64,000 bases of DNA, from NCBI GenBank assembly GCA_002083395.1, contig LWDH01000049.1, forward strand, positions 66,817 to 130,816. Reading direction: 5' to 3'. Below the pieces are notes generated by a model. That model had not been told where the DNA came from. It searched no databases and was given only the letters and a program-made list of their open reading frames with translations. Below are positions 1-8,744 of the stretch, piece after piece (the first letter of the stretch is position 1; the number at the start of each line of letters is the position of its first letter). Source of the stretch: Proteobacteria bacterium SG_bin4 (GTDB taxonomy: Bacteria; Pseudomonadota; Gammaproteobacteria; Burkholderiales; Nitrosomonadaceae). The position numbers and the translations under genes were made by a program.

Positions 1-62
1 ACCGCTTGTCGATTACGCCGGTTGATCCGGCAGAATGGCGGTTCATCCTGACCATTCTATAA
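1..62 (+). CDS. EVE-domain protein, C-terminal end only (partial)
   Basis: An open frame (CGC at 3-5) enters from the left edge and ends with TAA at 60-62. The 19 visible residues read RLSITPVDPAEWRFILTIL. The RLSxxPVxxxEW pattern near the C-terminus is typical of EVE-domain (UPF0310) proteins, which bind modified bases in nucleic acid. The body of the gene lies outside the window, so this rests on a short motif only. The stop is 31 bases before the next gene, on the same strand. Confidence 0.55.
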   Translation, partial: RLSITPVDPAEWRFILTIL

Positions 63-93
63 TCCGATCCCTCATTGTTTCAGAGACCCAATC

Positions 94-891
94 ATGGAAT
101 GGTGGATAATTTATTTACTGACTGGTGGATTTGTTGGATTCTTCGCAGGCCTACTTGGCATCGGCGGCGGCTTGATCATCGTACCGGTTTTGATTGCTCT
201 GTTCACTGCTCAGGATTTCCCAGCCGACCGCATTATCCATATGGCTCTTGGCACCACCATGGCAACCATCATCTTTACATCAATGGCCAGCTTGCGCACG
301 CATCATCGCCATGGCGCCGTTGACTGGCAGATCGTAAAAAATATTTCACCCGGTATTGTTCTTGGCACTATCGCTGGCGCCACGCTGGCGGGATCATTGA
401 CGGGACAATTCTTAAGCCTGATATTTGTAATCTTTATTTTCTACGCTGCCACACAAATGCTGCTGCAATTTCGCCCCAGCGCAATTTTTCAGTTACCAGG
501 TAAATTCGGCATGTTTCTGGCTGGTAGCATCATCGGGGCCCTGTCGAGCTTGGTTGCCATCGGCGGTGGATTATTGTCGATTCCGTTTTTATCGCTCTGT
601 AATGTCAGGCTTCAGCACGCCATCGGCACGGCTGCTGCAATCGGCTTTCCGATAGCGCTTGCGGGCACCGCCGGCTACATAGCGAATGGATTATGGCATG
701 GCGGAAATTTGCCGGAATACAGCCTGGGGTATGTCTACTTACCGGCACTGACAATGCTGGTTGCCGCCAGCATGCTGACAGCGCCGCTTGGCGCAAAGCT
801 CACACACTCGACCAAAACTGCAATTTTGCGAGGTATCTTTGTGGTATTGCTTTATAGTTTGGGCATCAGGATGCTGCTGAACTTGGTGTAA
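94..891 (+). CDS. TSUP family membrane anion exporter (TauE/SafE type)
   Basis: A 265-residue integral membrane protein, normal length for the TauE/SafE (TSUP) family, which exports sulfite, sulfonates or related anions across the inner membrane. It shows the family's internal duplication: a glycine-rich motif in the first helix (GLLGIGGGLIIVPVL, about residues 20-34) recurs in the second half (LVAIGGGLLSIPFL, about 152-165). Around seven or eight hydrophobic segments are visible. The ATG at 94 has only a weak purine-rich site before it. The substrate cannot be told from sequence, and the neighbours give no sulfur-metabolism context. Confidence 0.88.
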   Translation: MEWWIIYLLTGGFVGFFAGLLGIGGGLIIVPVLIALFTAQDFPADRIIHMALGTTMATIIFTSMASLRTHHRHGAVDWQIVKNISPGIVLGTIAGATLAGSLTGQFLSLIFVIFIFYAATQMLLQFRPSAIFQLPGKFGMFLAGSIIGALSSLVAIGGGLLSIPFLSLCNVRLQHAIGTAAAIGFPIALAGTAGYIANGLWHGGNLPEYSLGYVYLPALTMLVAASMLTAPLGAKLTHSTKTAILRGIFVVLLYSLGIRMLLNLV

Positions 892-925
892 TCGCCATTG
901 TTCCATCAAACAATCATTACATCGG

Positions 926-1255
926 TCACAGCAATATAAACCCGATTTCTTTATTAACAGTATCCTTGATAACACCGAGCGCGGCATTAATGGCCGCTTC
1001 CGCAGCCAGCACCCCCAATCCTTCGATTGTCATCAGCACCATACGCGAAGCATTTTTTTGCATCTCGAGATGGAGAGCGGCCTGTTCATCATTGATTTTA
1101 CCGGCTGCTCGCAATGTTCCAATCATCACCAGCGTCTGTGCCAGTTTTTTCGCCTCGGATTCAGCATAATCTTTCACATCCGGCCATTTATCACCAAGGC
1201 TACCGCTTAGCGCAGCCACTATGTCTTTCCCCAGCTTAACCGCATCAAGGCTCAT
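926..1255 (-). CDS. hypothetical protein, 109 aa, helical
   Basis: Not recognised. The protein is predicted to be almost wholly helical. It has a charged first half (SEAKKLAQTLVMIG) and an alanine-rich, weakly hydrophobic second half (LGVLAAEAAINAALGVI, about residues 79-95) that could be one amphipathic or membrane-associated helix. There is no signal peptide. A strong ribosome site (AAAGGAG, 6 bases before ATG) supports the start. It lies 36 bases downstream of the lipoprotein gene on the same strand, so the two probably form an operon and may act together. Confidence 0.7.
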   Translation of the reverse strand: MSLDAVKLGKDIVAALSGSLGDKWPDVKDYAESEAKKLAQTLVMIGTLRAAGKINDEQAALHLEMQKNASRMVLMTIEGLGVLAAEAAINAALGVIKDTVNKEIGFILL

Positions 1256-1291
1256 ATTGTTCTCCTTTCACTTAAATTAGAATCGCGGAAG

Positions 1292-1753
1292 TCACTCGCC
1301 ACGGCGTTTGGCAAGCTCTAGCTTCAGAATTGCAGTAAAACTGGTATTAAAATGCGAGCGCACGAGCGTAATTTGATCTTTCGACAAGCAAGCAATTTTA
1401 TGCAGTTTCTCAAGGTTATCGAAGTTACTGGCAAGCAGCGTGGTTTGCTGGGTGGTTATATCGTTTTTGGGAATTGCGGCGGCACGCACGGTAATCGCAC
1501 TGATGTCGACCTTGGCCTCGTCGTAAAACTGCTTATGATGATCGAAAGCACATTCCGGCAGCCCCTCGACCGATTCCAGCACCACCAGATGCGCTTCCGT
1601 CTTCCGTTGCAAATCCGTGACCGCCCGGTCGGTGGCTTCGTCATAACTGCTGATCAATTTAACAGTACAGCCAGCCAGAACCAGCATTACTGTAAGGGAA
1701 AAAGCAGCTAAAAACCCTGGATACCGCGATATCACGTGTTCAATTTTCATCAT
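1292..1753 (-). CDS. putative lipoprotein, 153 aa
   Basis: The start chosen is ATG at 1753. A longer frame opens at 1789, but GGAGG lies 5 bases before the double ATG at 1753/1750. The N-terminus is a lipoprotein signal (hydrophobic run ending LVLAGC), so the mature protein is probably tethered to a membrane by its cysteine. The remaining 120 residues are hydrophilic and helical with two further cysteines (PECAF, KIACLS) that could form a disulfide. No family is recognised. The gene is followed closely by the 109-residue helical protein gene. Confidence 0.72.
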   Translation of the reverse strand: MMKIEHVISRYPGFLAAFSLTVMLVLAGCTVKLISSYDEATDRAVTDLQRKTEAHLVVLESVEGLPECAFDHHKQFYDEAKVDISAITVRAAAIPKNDITTQQTTLLASNFDNLEKLHKIACLSKDQITLVRSHFNTSFTAILKLELAKRRGE

Positions 1754-1815
1754 TACTTCCTCCCTGTTAGTAATCCATCCGGATAACACCCGTCAATCCG
1801 ACCCCATTATTTTCC

Positions 1816-2352
1816 TTACTTATCCGTGGCGCTGGCCATTTCGATGGCACGCATCACCATGTCGCGTGCTTCGGCAGCCGTGCCCCAATGCCCCACACGC
1901 ACCCATTTCTCCGGCTCGAGATCCTTGTAATGCGTAAAAAAGTGCTCAATCTGCTGAAAAACAATATCCGGCAAATCGTCGCGCTCGCAAACATGGGCGT
2001 AATAGGGAAAGGTCTTATTATCCGGCACGCAGATCAGTTTTTCATCCCCGCCATGTTCATCTTCAAGATGCAACAAGGCAATCGGCCGGGCACGTACCAC
2101 ACAACCGGCGAGAAAAGGCGAACGGGCAATTACCAGTGCATCAAGTGGATCGCCGTCATCGCATAACGTATGCGGAATAAAACCATAATTGGCCGGATAA
2201 CGCATTGGTGTATGCAATATGCGATCTACAAACAATGCACCGGACTGTTTGTCGAATTCGTATTTCACCGGCTCCCCGCCGGTCGGCACTTCGATGATGA
2301 CATTGACAGTATTCGGTACATTACTGCCAACAGGAATGGCATTGATATCCAT
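1816..2352 (-). CDS. ppa: inorganic pyrophosphatase (family I)
   Basis: Hydrolyses pyrophosphate to phosphate in the cytoplasm, pulling biosynthetic reactions forward. At 178 residues it matches bacterial family I enzymes. The signature is intact: YEFDK near residues 31-35 and the metal-binding DGDPLDALV (about 65-73), followed by later acidic and lysine residues (DNKTFPYY, HFFTHYKDLE). GAGAAG lies about 10 bases before the ATG. The next gene, for a lipoprotein, starts 62 bases downstream and appears functionally unrelated. Confidence 0.97.
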   Translation of the reverse strand: MDINAIPVGSNVPNTVNVIIEVPTGGEPVKYEFDKQSGALFVDRILHTPMRYPANYGFIPHTLCDDGDPLDALVIARSPFLAGCVVRARPIALLHLEDEHGGDEKLICVPDNKTFPYYAHVCERDDLPDIVFQQIEHFFTHYKDLEPEKWVRVGHWGTAAEARDMVMRAIEMASATDK

Positions 2353-2838
2353 GGAATGAAACTTCTCGCGGTAAGTGAAGGAATATTAGGCGTGAATACT
2401 TTGTCGCATTCACTTTTGATTTCAGTGTACTTAAGACCAATAGGACTGTCAAACAACCACCTGCAATCGTTCGTGCCGATATTCTCAGCATTATTCTCAA
2501 AAATGAGACCCCTAACACCGCTCCACAGCAAACGCCAATCCGAAAAACCACCGTATCATAATGTGGACAATATGCGGAAAAGAAAAAGCATAAATACTCC
2601 CCGATCGCAAAAGTACTGGAAATCAGATAGTTTTCCAAACTCACTGAAATGAAGTCAGCATTTCAATAAACCTGCGCTCTAACTGCAATAGCTGCGCGAG
2701 CAGATCGAAAATTGCCGCAGATACTAACTCTATAAGCAATTTCATCAGAAACATGCTAGAAGTTTTAAAATTGAGTGCTCAGACTGACGACTCACATCGC
2801 AACGATGCTTGCACAGCGCAATTATTCATAACAAAATT
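2353..2838. other. intergenic region without a supported gene
   Basis: 486 bases between the pyrophosphatase start and the end of the esterase gene. A minus-strand frame over 2321-2644 would encode a cysteine-rich hydrophobic peptide, but it overlaps the ppa start, has no good ribosome site and resembles no family. The region presumably holds the ppa promoter. No clear hairpin was seen. Confidence 0.5.
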
Positions 2839-3645
2839 CTACCGTCCCAACCCAAAAGCCCGGAAGCGCTCGATCACAAGATCGTCAGTATGGCAAGTCT
2901 CGCTACACTGCCAGACATGCCCCACTCCCTCAATCACATAGCGAGCGGTCGGCGCTTTCCCGGCGGAGGCAATCTTGAGACGCACTTTATTGGACGATTC
3001 ACCGCAAACTGGATAATTGGAAATACTTGACTCATTGATAGTATTTCCGTTGGCTAGGCGTGCCTGAGCATAACTTTCCTGCCAGGAAAAATGTTCGCCG
3101 GATTCGGTTGATTCATCGTCCGGCGAATCGTTATCGCCATTTATCATCACAAATGGGATCGCCGGTACTGCCGCGGCATTCCATTTCCAGGATTTCTCGG
3201 AAGTGCGGCGCAACTTCTTACCAACCGCACACAATCCGCTGAATGTTTGTGGAATTACCGGTCGCATTGCCCAAACCGACCATACCAAGCCGCCGCCAGC
3301 CGAAAATCCACACAACCAGACACGCTTGACATAGCTGAATTTAATGCGGATTTGCGCTTCCAGCAATGCCATGAACCGGATATCGATCAAGTTGTCAATG
3401 GCGTTCTCAGGGATATCGGATTCCCAAGGATTGGTCCATCCCGGATTGGAACCAGTCACCAATCCTTGTGGCGCAATATCGATCACATCCACACGCGGGC
3501 GGATACCATTCAGAAACTCGGTTGCATCACCATTGCCGCCATGCAACCAAATAACCGCATCCATCGGTCTCGAAAGCGGATCGCGGTACACCGCTAACCG
3601 TTTAATACCATCGGATACAAGTTGCAGCATAGGGCCAGGCATCAT
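2839..3645 (-). CDS. LpqC-like alpha/beta hydrolase (PHB depolymerase-type esterase)
   Basis: A 268-residue serine hydrolase resembling the polyhydroxybutyrate depolymerase/LpqC esterases. Visible elements are an oxyanion-hole motif (WLHGGNGD, about residues 29-36), a nucleophile elbow GFSAGGG (about 113-119) and a late histidine (GVGHVWQ) close to the C-terminus. No convincing signal peptide is seen, so a cytoplasmic location is likely. AGGAG lies 4 bases before the start codon. The substrate is unknown; carbohydrate ester or polyester cleavage would be typical. The amidase gene 59 bases upstream is on the same strand. Confidence 0.8.
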   Translation of the reverse strand: MMPGPMLQLVSDGIKRLAVYRDPLSRPMDAVIWLHGGNGDATEFLNGIRPRVDVIDIAPQGLVTGSNPGWTNPWESDIPENAIDNLIDIRFMALLEAQIRIKFSYVKRVWLCGFSAGGGLVWSVWAMRPVIPQTFSGLCAVGKKLRRTSEKSWKWNAAAVPAIPFVMINGDNDSPDDESTESGEHFSWQESYAQARLANGNTINESSISNYPVCGESSNKVRLKIASAGKAPTARYVIEGVGHVWQCSETCHTDDLVIERFRAFGLGR

Positions 3646-3704
3646 GTCACTCCTGCTAACAGGCTAAGGATCAAGACCGGAACTCCGGCAGACACCGCAA
3701 GTGG

Positions 3705-4586
3705 TTAAATCAAAGAATCCGGATCAATACTTCGATCCTTAAGTGAATTCCATACAACCCGTGAAACAAAGGTTGTCCAATACCCATTGACGATCAAGCC
3801 ATTTTGTTTCTGGAATGCGGAGAGCGCCGCATCACTGGTACGGCCCCAATCGCCATCAACGCCATCGCCATTGGGACCGAAGCGACCTAAATCATAGCCA
3901 AGTTTCACCAATGCGCGTTGCCGTTGCGCTGAAGTCCAAAACGGCGACCAGATATCGGGAATTGCTGGATCATCGTAGATCCCTCGCAATACTCGGGCAA
4001 ACGGAAACCCCGCAACATCGACTTTATACCCGGGACAAGCATCGTGATGGCCATGATGATCCTGCCAAGTAATCGCAGGCCAGCGCCCGATGATCTCACG
4101 CCCGACTTGAATCATCATTTCTATCTGTTCTTCTGTCCAAGGTTGTATCAACATCGCTTGCTTGCCGTTTGGAGAATGCGCCTTGATCCAATCCGGACCG
4201 GCTTTGACACCTTCGCGCGCATACCCGATATTCACCGTTTCAACTCCGATAGTAGCGCGCGCGCCTTTGGTATTCTCGTTGGAAGGTTGCCCATCCCATC
4301 GCAGCAATTGATTTTTACCTACATGCCATGATCGGTTTTCGAGCGAGACATACCGATCAATTCCTTCGGAAAAATTCCGGCCCACTCCGTAATGTGCTGA
4401 AGCAATTCCCTTTTGCGTCGGGTGGCTGCCACCGATGGTATCCCGACAAACCTGCAGATTCCACGAGGCCGTCCAATGCCAGGTTACCCCCATTGGCCGA
4501 TGCTGTGTCGCACTGGTCCAGCCTTTACTGACCGCATTGCCCGCAGCCAATGGGATCATGAATTTATCGTTGATCTGCACATGCAT
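3705..4586 (-). CDS. N-acetylmuramoyl-L-alanine amidase with peptidoglycan-binding domain
   Basis: Cleaves the amide bond between muramic acid and L-alanine in peptidoglycan. Residues 30-205 form an amidase_2 (T7-lysozyme-like) zinc domain with an early histidine (VTWHWTAS) and the late GHHDACPGYK motif carrying metal ligands. Residues 215-285 form a PG_binding_1 domain (LGYDLGRFGPNGDGVDGDWG, then AFQKQNGL). No signal peptide is visible. GAGGAG about 9 bases before ATG supports the start. It lies 30 bases after a tiny membrane-protein gene, an arrangement reminiscent of a holin/endolysin pair; other phage genes are absent. Confidence 0.9.
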   Translation of the reverse strand: MHVQINDKFMIPLAAGNAVSKGWTSATQHRPMGVTWHWTASWNLQVCRDTIGGSHPTQKGIASAHYGVGRNFSEGIDRYVSLENRSWHVGKNQLLRWDGQPSNENTKGARATIGVETVNIGYAREGVKAGPDWIKAHSPNGKQAMLIQPWTEEQIEMMIQVGREIIGRWPAITWQDHHGHHDACPGYKVDVAGFPFARVLRGIYDDPAIPDIWSPFWTSAQRQRALVKLGYDLGRFGPNGDGVDGDWGRTSDAALSAFQKQNGLIVNGYWTTFVSRVVWNSLKDRSIDPDSLI

Positions 4587-4616
4587 TGTAAATATCTCCT
4601 CTGGAGTATTTTCAGA

Positions 4617-4727
4617 CTATATCGCTTTTTTGAAAAATTCGACCAGAAATTGATACAGCCATGATCCACCATAGGCAATGGCGACAATCATTATTATTGC
4701 TGCTGTGCCATACAAAATTTTGTCCAT
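4617..4727 (-). CDS. small membrane protein, 36 aa, upstream of the amidase
   Basis: A short frame: MDKILYGTAAIIMIVAIAYG, then GSWLYQFLVEFFKKAI and TAG. It contains one strong transmembrane segment (about residues 6-28) and a short basic tail. A good ribosome site (GGAGAG, 7 bases before ATG) and the position directly upstream of the amidase, same strand, support translation. It could be a holin-like or regulatory membrane peptide. That role is inference from size, topology and neighbour only. Confidence 0.5.
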   Translation of the reverse strand: MDKILYGTAAIIMIVAIAYGGSWLYQFLVEFFKKAI

Positions 4728-5046
4728 CTTTTCTACTCTCCTAGAATCTGGTTTGGTTTATTTGCCTTTACTCCACCAAGCTTCATCACAGCTTGACGGG
4801 CAAATGCTGCAGGCGCAACACGGTTAGCTATTCAATCGTCCTCAACCACAATTTAGCAATACTGTCTAAATGAGGGATAGCCCACTCCGACCGAATGGAT
4901 AAAGCAAGTGATTTACCGAATCCAGTTGATTAAGGTATAAAGCGGGCTCGTCTTCAGTTCTTGCTTAACAATACAGAAAAGGCCAATACGATAGGCACAG
5001 AATATCTCAAACCGCTTCCCCATCCTTTATGGTGAAATAACCCAGC
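4728..5046. other. intergenic region
   Basis: 319 bases between the small membrane-protein gene and the end of the VCBS protein gene. On the minus strand a short open stretch without a good start reaches a TAG overlapping the ribosome site of the 36-residue gene. It might be a leader or gene remnant but is too short to call. No hairpin or repeat was recognised. Confidence 0.4.
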
Positions 5047-7231
5047 TTAAAACAACGCTTCAGTAACTCCGACAATAGTAACAGTAATGTCTTGGTGGAT
5101 AGATCCGTCAACACTGGCTACAGTAAAACTGTCAGTCAATGTCTCCCCTGCATCCAATGCCTGAATGGCGCTTTGATTATTGTCGGCTGTGTAGTGCCAT
5201 ACACCCGCTGTGTCGATACTGAATCTGCCGTAACCGTGATTGCCCAATACATCAAACTGAGCCACAAAACTCGACTCATCAGTATCCGGGTCACTGATGC
5301 TGAGTATTCCGCTGGTTACGAGATCTCCGCGGCTCTTGTTGAGTAACACCGATACCGCGTTGACATTGCTACCCAAATCGGCGGTAACAATATCGGGTTT
5401 GCCATCACCCGTTATATCTTCAACAGCAATTGCATAAGGATGGGAAGCACCCGCGCTATACACACTCGGTGCAGCAAAAGCACCTAGTCCGTCGCCGAGC
5501 AACACAGACACATCATTACTATTAAAATTCACCGTAACGATATCAAGATCAGCATCACCATCCACATCCACCACATCCATACCGTCAGGTATGGAGCCCT
5601 CCCACATCATACAAATTCGGCGCGCCAAAGATCCCTGGACCGCTGCTCAACAGAACCGATACGGCATTGCTATCCGTTACAACCGTCACGATATCGAGTC
5701 GATTGTCCCCATTAACATCGGTTACAGCAATTCCAAACGGACCGGATGCTCCCACATTGAGTTCACTCGCCAAGCTAAATGCACCTACTCCGTCACCGTA
5801 CAAGATCGAAACATTGTTGCTGCCATAATTCGCCGTAACAATATCGGGATTGCTGTCACCATTAATATCCGCTACAGCAATACTAGCTGGTTGATTAGAT
5901 GTAGCTCCAAGACCGAATATATTCGGCGCACCCAAAAAACCCAAACCATCACCTAACAATACCGACACGGTATTACTACCGGTATTAGCGGTAACAATGT
6001 CACGCTTACCGTCGCCATTCACATCCATTACTACAACACTATGGGGATTAGTGGCGCCCACTCCAAACACACCAGGCGAACCAAATATGCCTAAACCATT
6101 CCCCAGCAACACCGATACCGCGCTGCTCGCTGCATCCGCGGTGATAATGTCAAGATTGCCGTCATCGTTCACGTCTTCCAGAACCACACTTAAAGGCTGG
6201 ACGGCGCCGACACCAATCACATTCGGCAAACCAAAAGCGCCTAAACCATTACCCAGCAGCACGGATACCGAATTAATACCTGCATCCGAAGTAACAATAT
6301 CGGGTTTGTGATCACCATTTACGTCGCCTATAGCAACGCTATTAGGATAAGAAGCTCCCACGGTATATAAGCTGGCGGCGCCGAAAGACATAACGATATT
6401 TGCCAGATCAGTATCTTCAGTCACACTGCCGGATGTCGCCCCGGAAATAACGGGTATATCGTTGGTACCGACAATACTTATGGTGATGGCTTGTTCGGCA
6501 GTGCCGTCAACAGACTTAACCGCCAAACTGTCGATCACAATCGACGCGCTCGTTAAAGCCTGGGTCACCACTTTACTGTTGTCCAACGTATAACCCCAAG
6601 TACCAGTCATAGCGTTGAAAGTGAAATTACCGTAAGTACCCGCCAGCGCCGCTGGCAATACCGGTTGAAAAACTGCTTCCCCGCCATCCACATCAGCTAC
6701 ACTTATGGTACCGTTAGCAGTATTCGTTGCATTATCTTCAATCAATGCGCCAGTAGCTGTTCCACTGATGGTGGCAGGATCATTGACACCGGAAATATTA
6801 ATCGTTGCAGTGGCCCAGCTGATCGTACTGCCGAGTTTAATTGCGTAGGTAAAAGTGTCTGCCAATGATCCACCGGCAGCAAGGGCTTGTAACTGGGCTT
6901 TGAATGTGGTCGACACAGTGGTAATGTCGTAACCCACTTTTCCATCGTTTGTAATCCAGATAACACCGCCATTGGCACTCCGATCTGTACTAGCCTCTCG
7001 AGTTCTGGCTTTGTCTTGGATTAACAAATCTGTTGCCGCATTGACGCCATTATCAATCGACCAGAGCACCAAATTTTTCCCGCCCGAGTCATTCTTCATC
7101 ACATCCAGCGTCACAATACCGCTAGAATCTTCGGTCAATCCGGTATTATTAAATACATCATTGCGGGCAACTACTGGTGTTGGTTTTGCCGATGGTTTTT
7201 CATCGGACTTTCGAGGTATGGTATTGATCAT
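5047..7231 (-). pseudogene. VCBS/FG-GAP repeat protein, interrupted by a one-base frameshift
   Basis: Two overlapping frames (7231 down to the TGA near 5585, and the continuation to 5047) join into one 727-residue protein if one base is removed from the C-run at 5597-5599; the sequence then reads DVGGSIPDGMDVVDVDGD across the junction. The first 290 residues hold VCBS/cadherin-like domains (NDPATISGTATG, NDIPVISGATSG). Seven FG-GAP-type repeats of about 48 residues follow, each with a calcium-loop pattern such as DVNGDGKRDIVTANTGS, and a final VCBS-like domain (about 90 residues). The start is ATG 7231, with AAGGAGAG just upstream; an earlier in-frame start at 7291 is less likely. With no N-terminal signal, type I secretion is plausible, though no such exporter is nearby. 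Real decay and a sequencing error cannot be separated here. Confidence 0.82.
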
Positions 7232-7529
7232 GATTCTCTCCTTTGAGAGTGATTCTTCCGCTCTATAGCTAATTTCAAACCATGAAATCAATATAGAGAC
7301 CTAACTTCCCCTTTACAATAATTATACTGATTCTGCATCGAATACAAAACAACCCAAACTATGGAAAATCCAAGCAACTCGATGCCACAGCCAATGATTC
7401 TCGCTTCAGAAAGGAGAACCGCATTAGCCGGAAAAATAGAAAATGTTTTTAGCCGACAGGCCTACCGTTGGTATTTTTCAGGAATTGATCGCCAAGCAGT
7501 ACTGACTGGATCAGTTTGCAAGCGCAAGG

Positions 7530-8432
7530 TTATGAATCTTCGACCGGACACCCTATCTCATTCAGTTTTCGCATCACGGTATTATATAAACTGGCATTTT
7601 CCAATGCAGGTTCGGAAACCAACAACCGTGACATCTGCTCGCATTTGGCACGGGGTGCGTTGATGATCGCAAGCACCAGAAAATGCGTCGGTGAATCGAT
7701 CGCCGCCAAGCGATCGAAGAGATCTTGCGGCAGCGCTGAATTGGCAGCTAGCGCCGCGAGAACATAGGTTTTGTATAAACTGCGCCGGACTGGATCGGTT
7801 ACGTGCACAGGACTCGATATCGCTGCCAGCAATTGTTCCATAATCGCATGTGAAATGTTGTGATTGCCAGCCAACCCTGCAACCCGCTCATAAGTGAGCG
7901 GCCCAGATGCAATCTTTTCCAGAACTGCAAGCGGTGTATTTGGGTTTGTACCGACCTGTTGCACCACTGCATCGCCGCTGGATTCCATCAGCATTCCGAG
8001 TATTGCATGCGGCGTTGACGGATGCTGCGCCAGCGCCATATCAACTTCACGCCGACCCCATGGAATCCAGCGTTGACTGATCTCTTCTAGCGCTTGCCCT
8101 GTGGACGTTGGGTTTGTCGCAACCGACAGTGCGCTTTGCTGCAGAAACAAACCTGCCCCCGCTAACAAGCATAAGGCCGAAAACACCAATGCAAACAACA
8201 TATTACGGCTGTTCCATGCAATGTTTCCGGAACGTAAATCATACAAAGCAAAAGCACTATAAACCAAAGCCCAGCATACGCCTGCCCCTAAAAATCCGTA
8301 CATGGGAATAAATATTAAGCCAATTGCGGCTGTAGAACTGTTGGAAGTAAACACCGCATGCACAATGAATGCCGCCATAATGACGAAACCAGAGTAAGCA
8401 CTTGCTTTCATGATAACTTTTCTATTCTGCAT
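7530..8432 (-). CDS. hypothetical membrane protein with C-terminal helical repeats, 300 aa
   Basis: Not assigned to a family. The first 110 residues contain three hydrophobic segments (about 12-30, 37-60 and 77-97). From about residue 125 there is a soluble helical region with loosely repeating units (LAQHPSTPHAILGMLMES, VGTNPNTPLAVLEKIASG, LAGNHNISHAIMEQLLAA) resembling leucine-rich-repeat-variant or HEAT-like repeats with HPxTP/NPNTP turns. This looks like a protein-interaction domain attached to the membrane. AAGGAG precedes the ATG closely. No neighbour suggests a partner. Confidence 0.75.
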   Translation of the reverse strand: MQNRKVIMKASAYSGFVIMAAFIVHAVFTSNSSTAAIGLIFIPMYGFLGAGVCWALVYSAFALYDLRSGNIAWNSRNMLFALVFSALCLLAGAGLFLQQSALSVATNPTSTGQALEEISQRWIPWGRREVDMALAQHPSTPHAILGMLMESSGDAVVQQVGTNPNTPLAVLEKIASGPLTYERVAGLAGNHNISHAIMEQLLAAISSPVHVTDPVRRSLYKTYVLAALAANSALPQDLFDRLAAIDSPTHFLVLAIINAPRAKCEQMSRLLVSEPALENASLYNTVMRKLNEIGCPVEDS

Positions 8433-8744
8433 TCCACTCCTTTTCCAGCATTGCTGTATCGCTGATACAAAAATTTAAATGCACTAGTTTTCACATAACC
8501 GGCTCAACATATCGGCATATACCTATCCAAAAATAATACAGCCGTCATTCACACTTAGCGCGTTTCATCAAACATTGGAAAAGATACTATAATCGTACTT
8601 TATCGAGTGTCAGCTTTTGCACGTCCGGATCAATGAAAAACATCTACGATTAATGCGGTAGTATTGATTGTTTTATCGGCCTATTGATTATTACGCCAAT
8701 AGTTACTATAGAGAGCCTATCAAACGTATCAAAACAATGCGCGC
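8433..8744. other. divergent intergenic region
   Basis: 312 bases between two divergent genes, so promoters in both directions are expected. A TATAAT-like hexamer occurs near 8588-8593 facing the kinase gene. No convincing -35 element, hairpin or repeat was identified. Confidence 0.35.

Noticed and set aside
2321..2644. Minus-strand 107-codon hydrophobic frame
   Set aside because: Overlaps the ppa start in another phase, has no ribosome site and resembles no family.
2170..2652. Long plus-strand frame across the pyrophosphatase upstream region
   Set aside because: It overlaps the antisense of ppa, has no ribosome site or recognisable motif, and ppa itself explains the coding signal.
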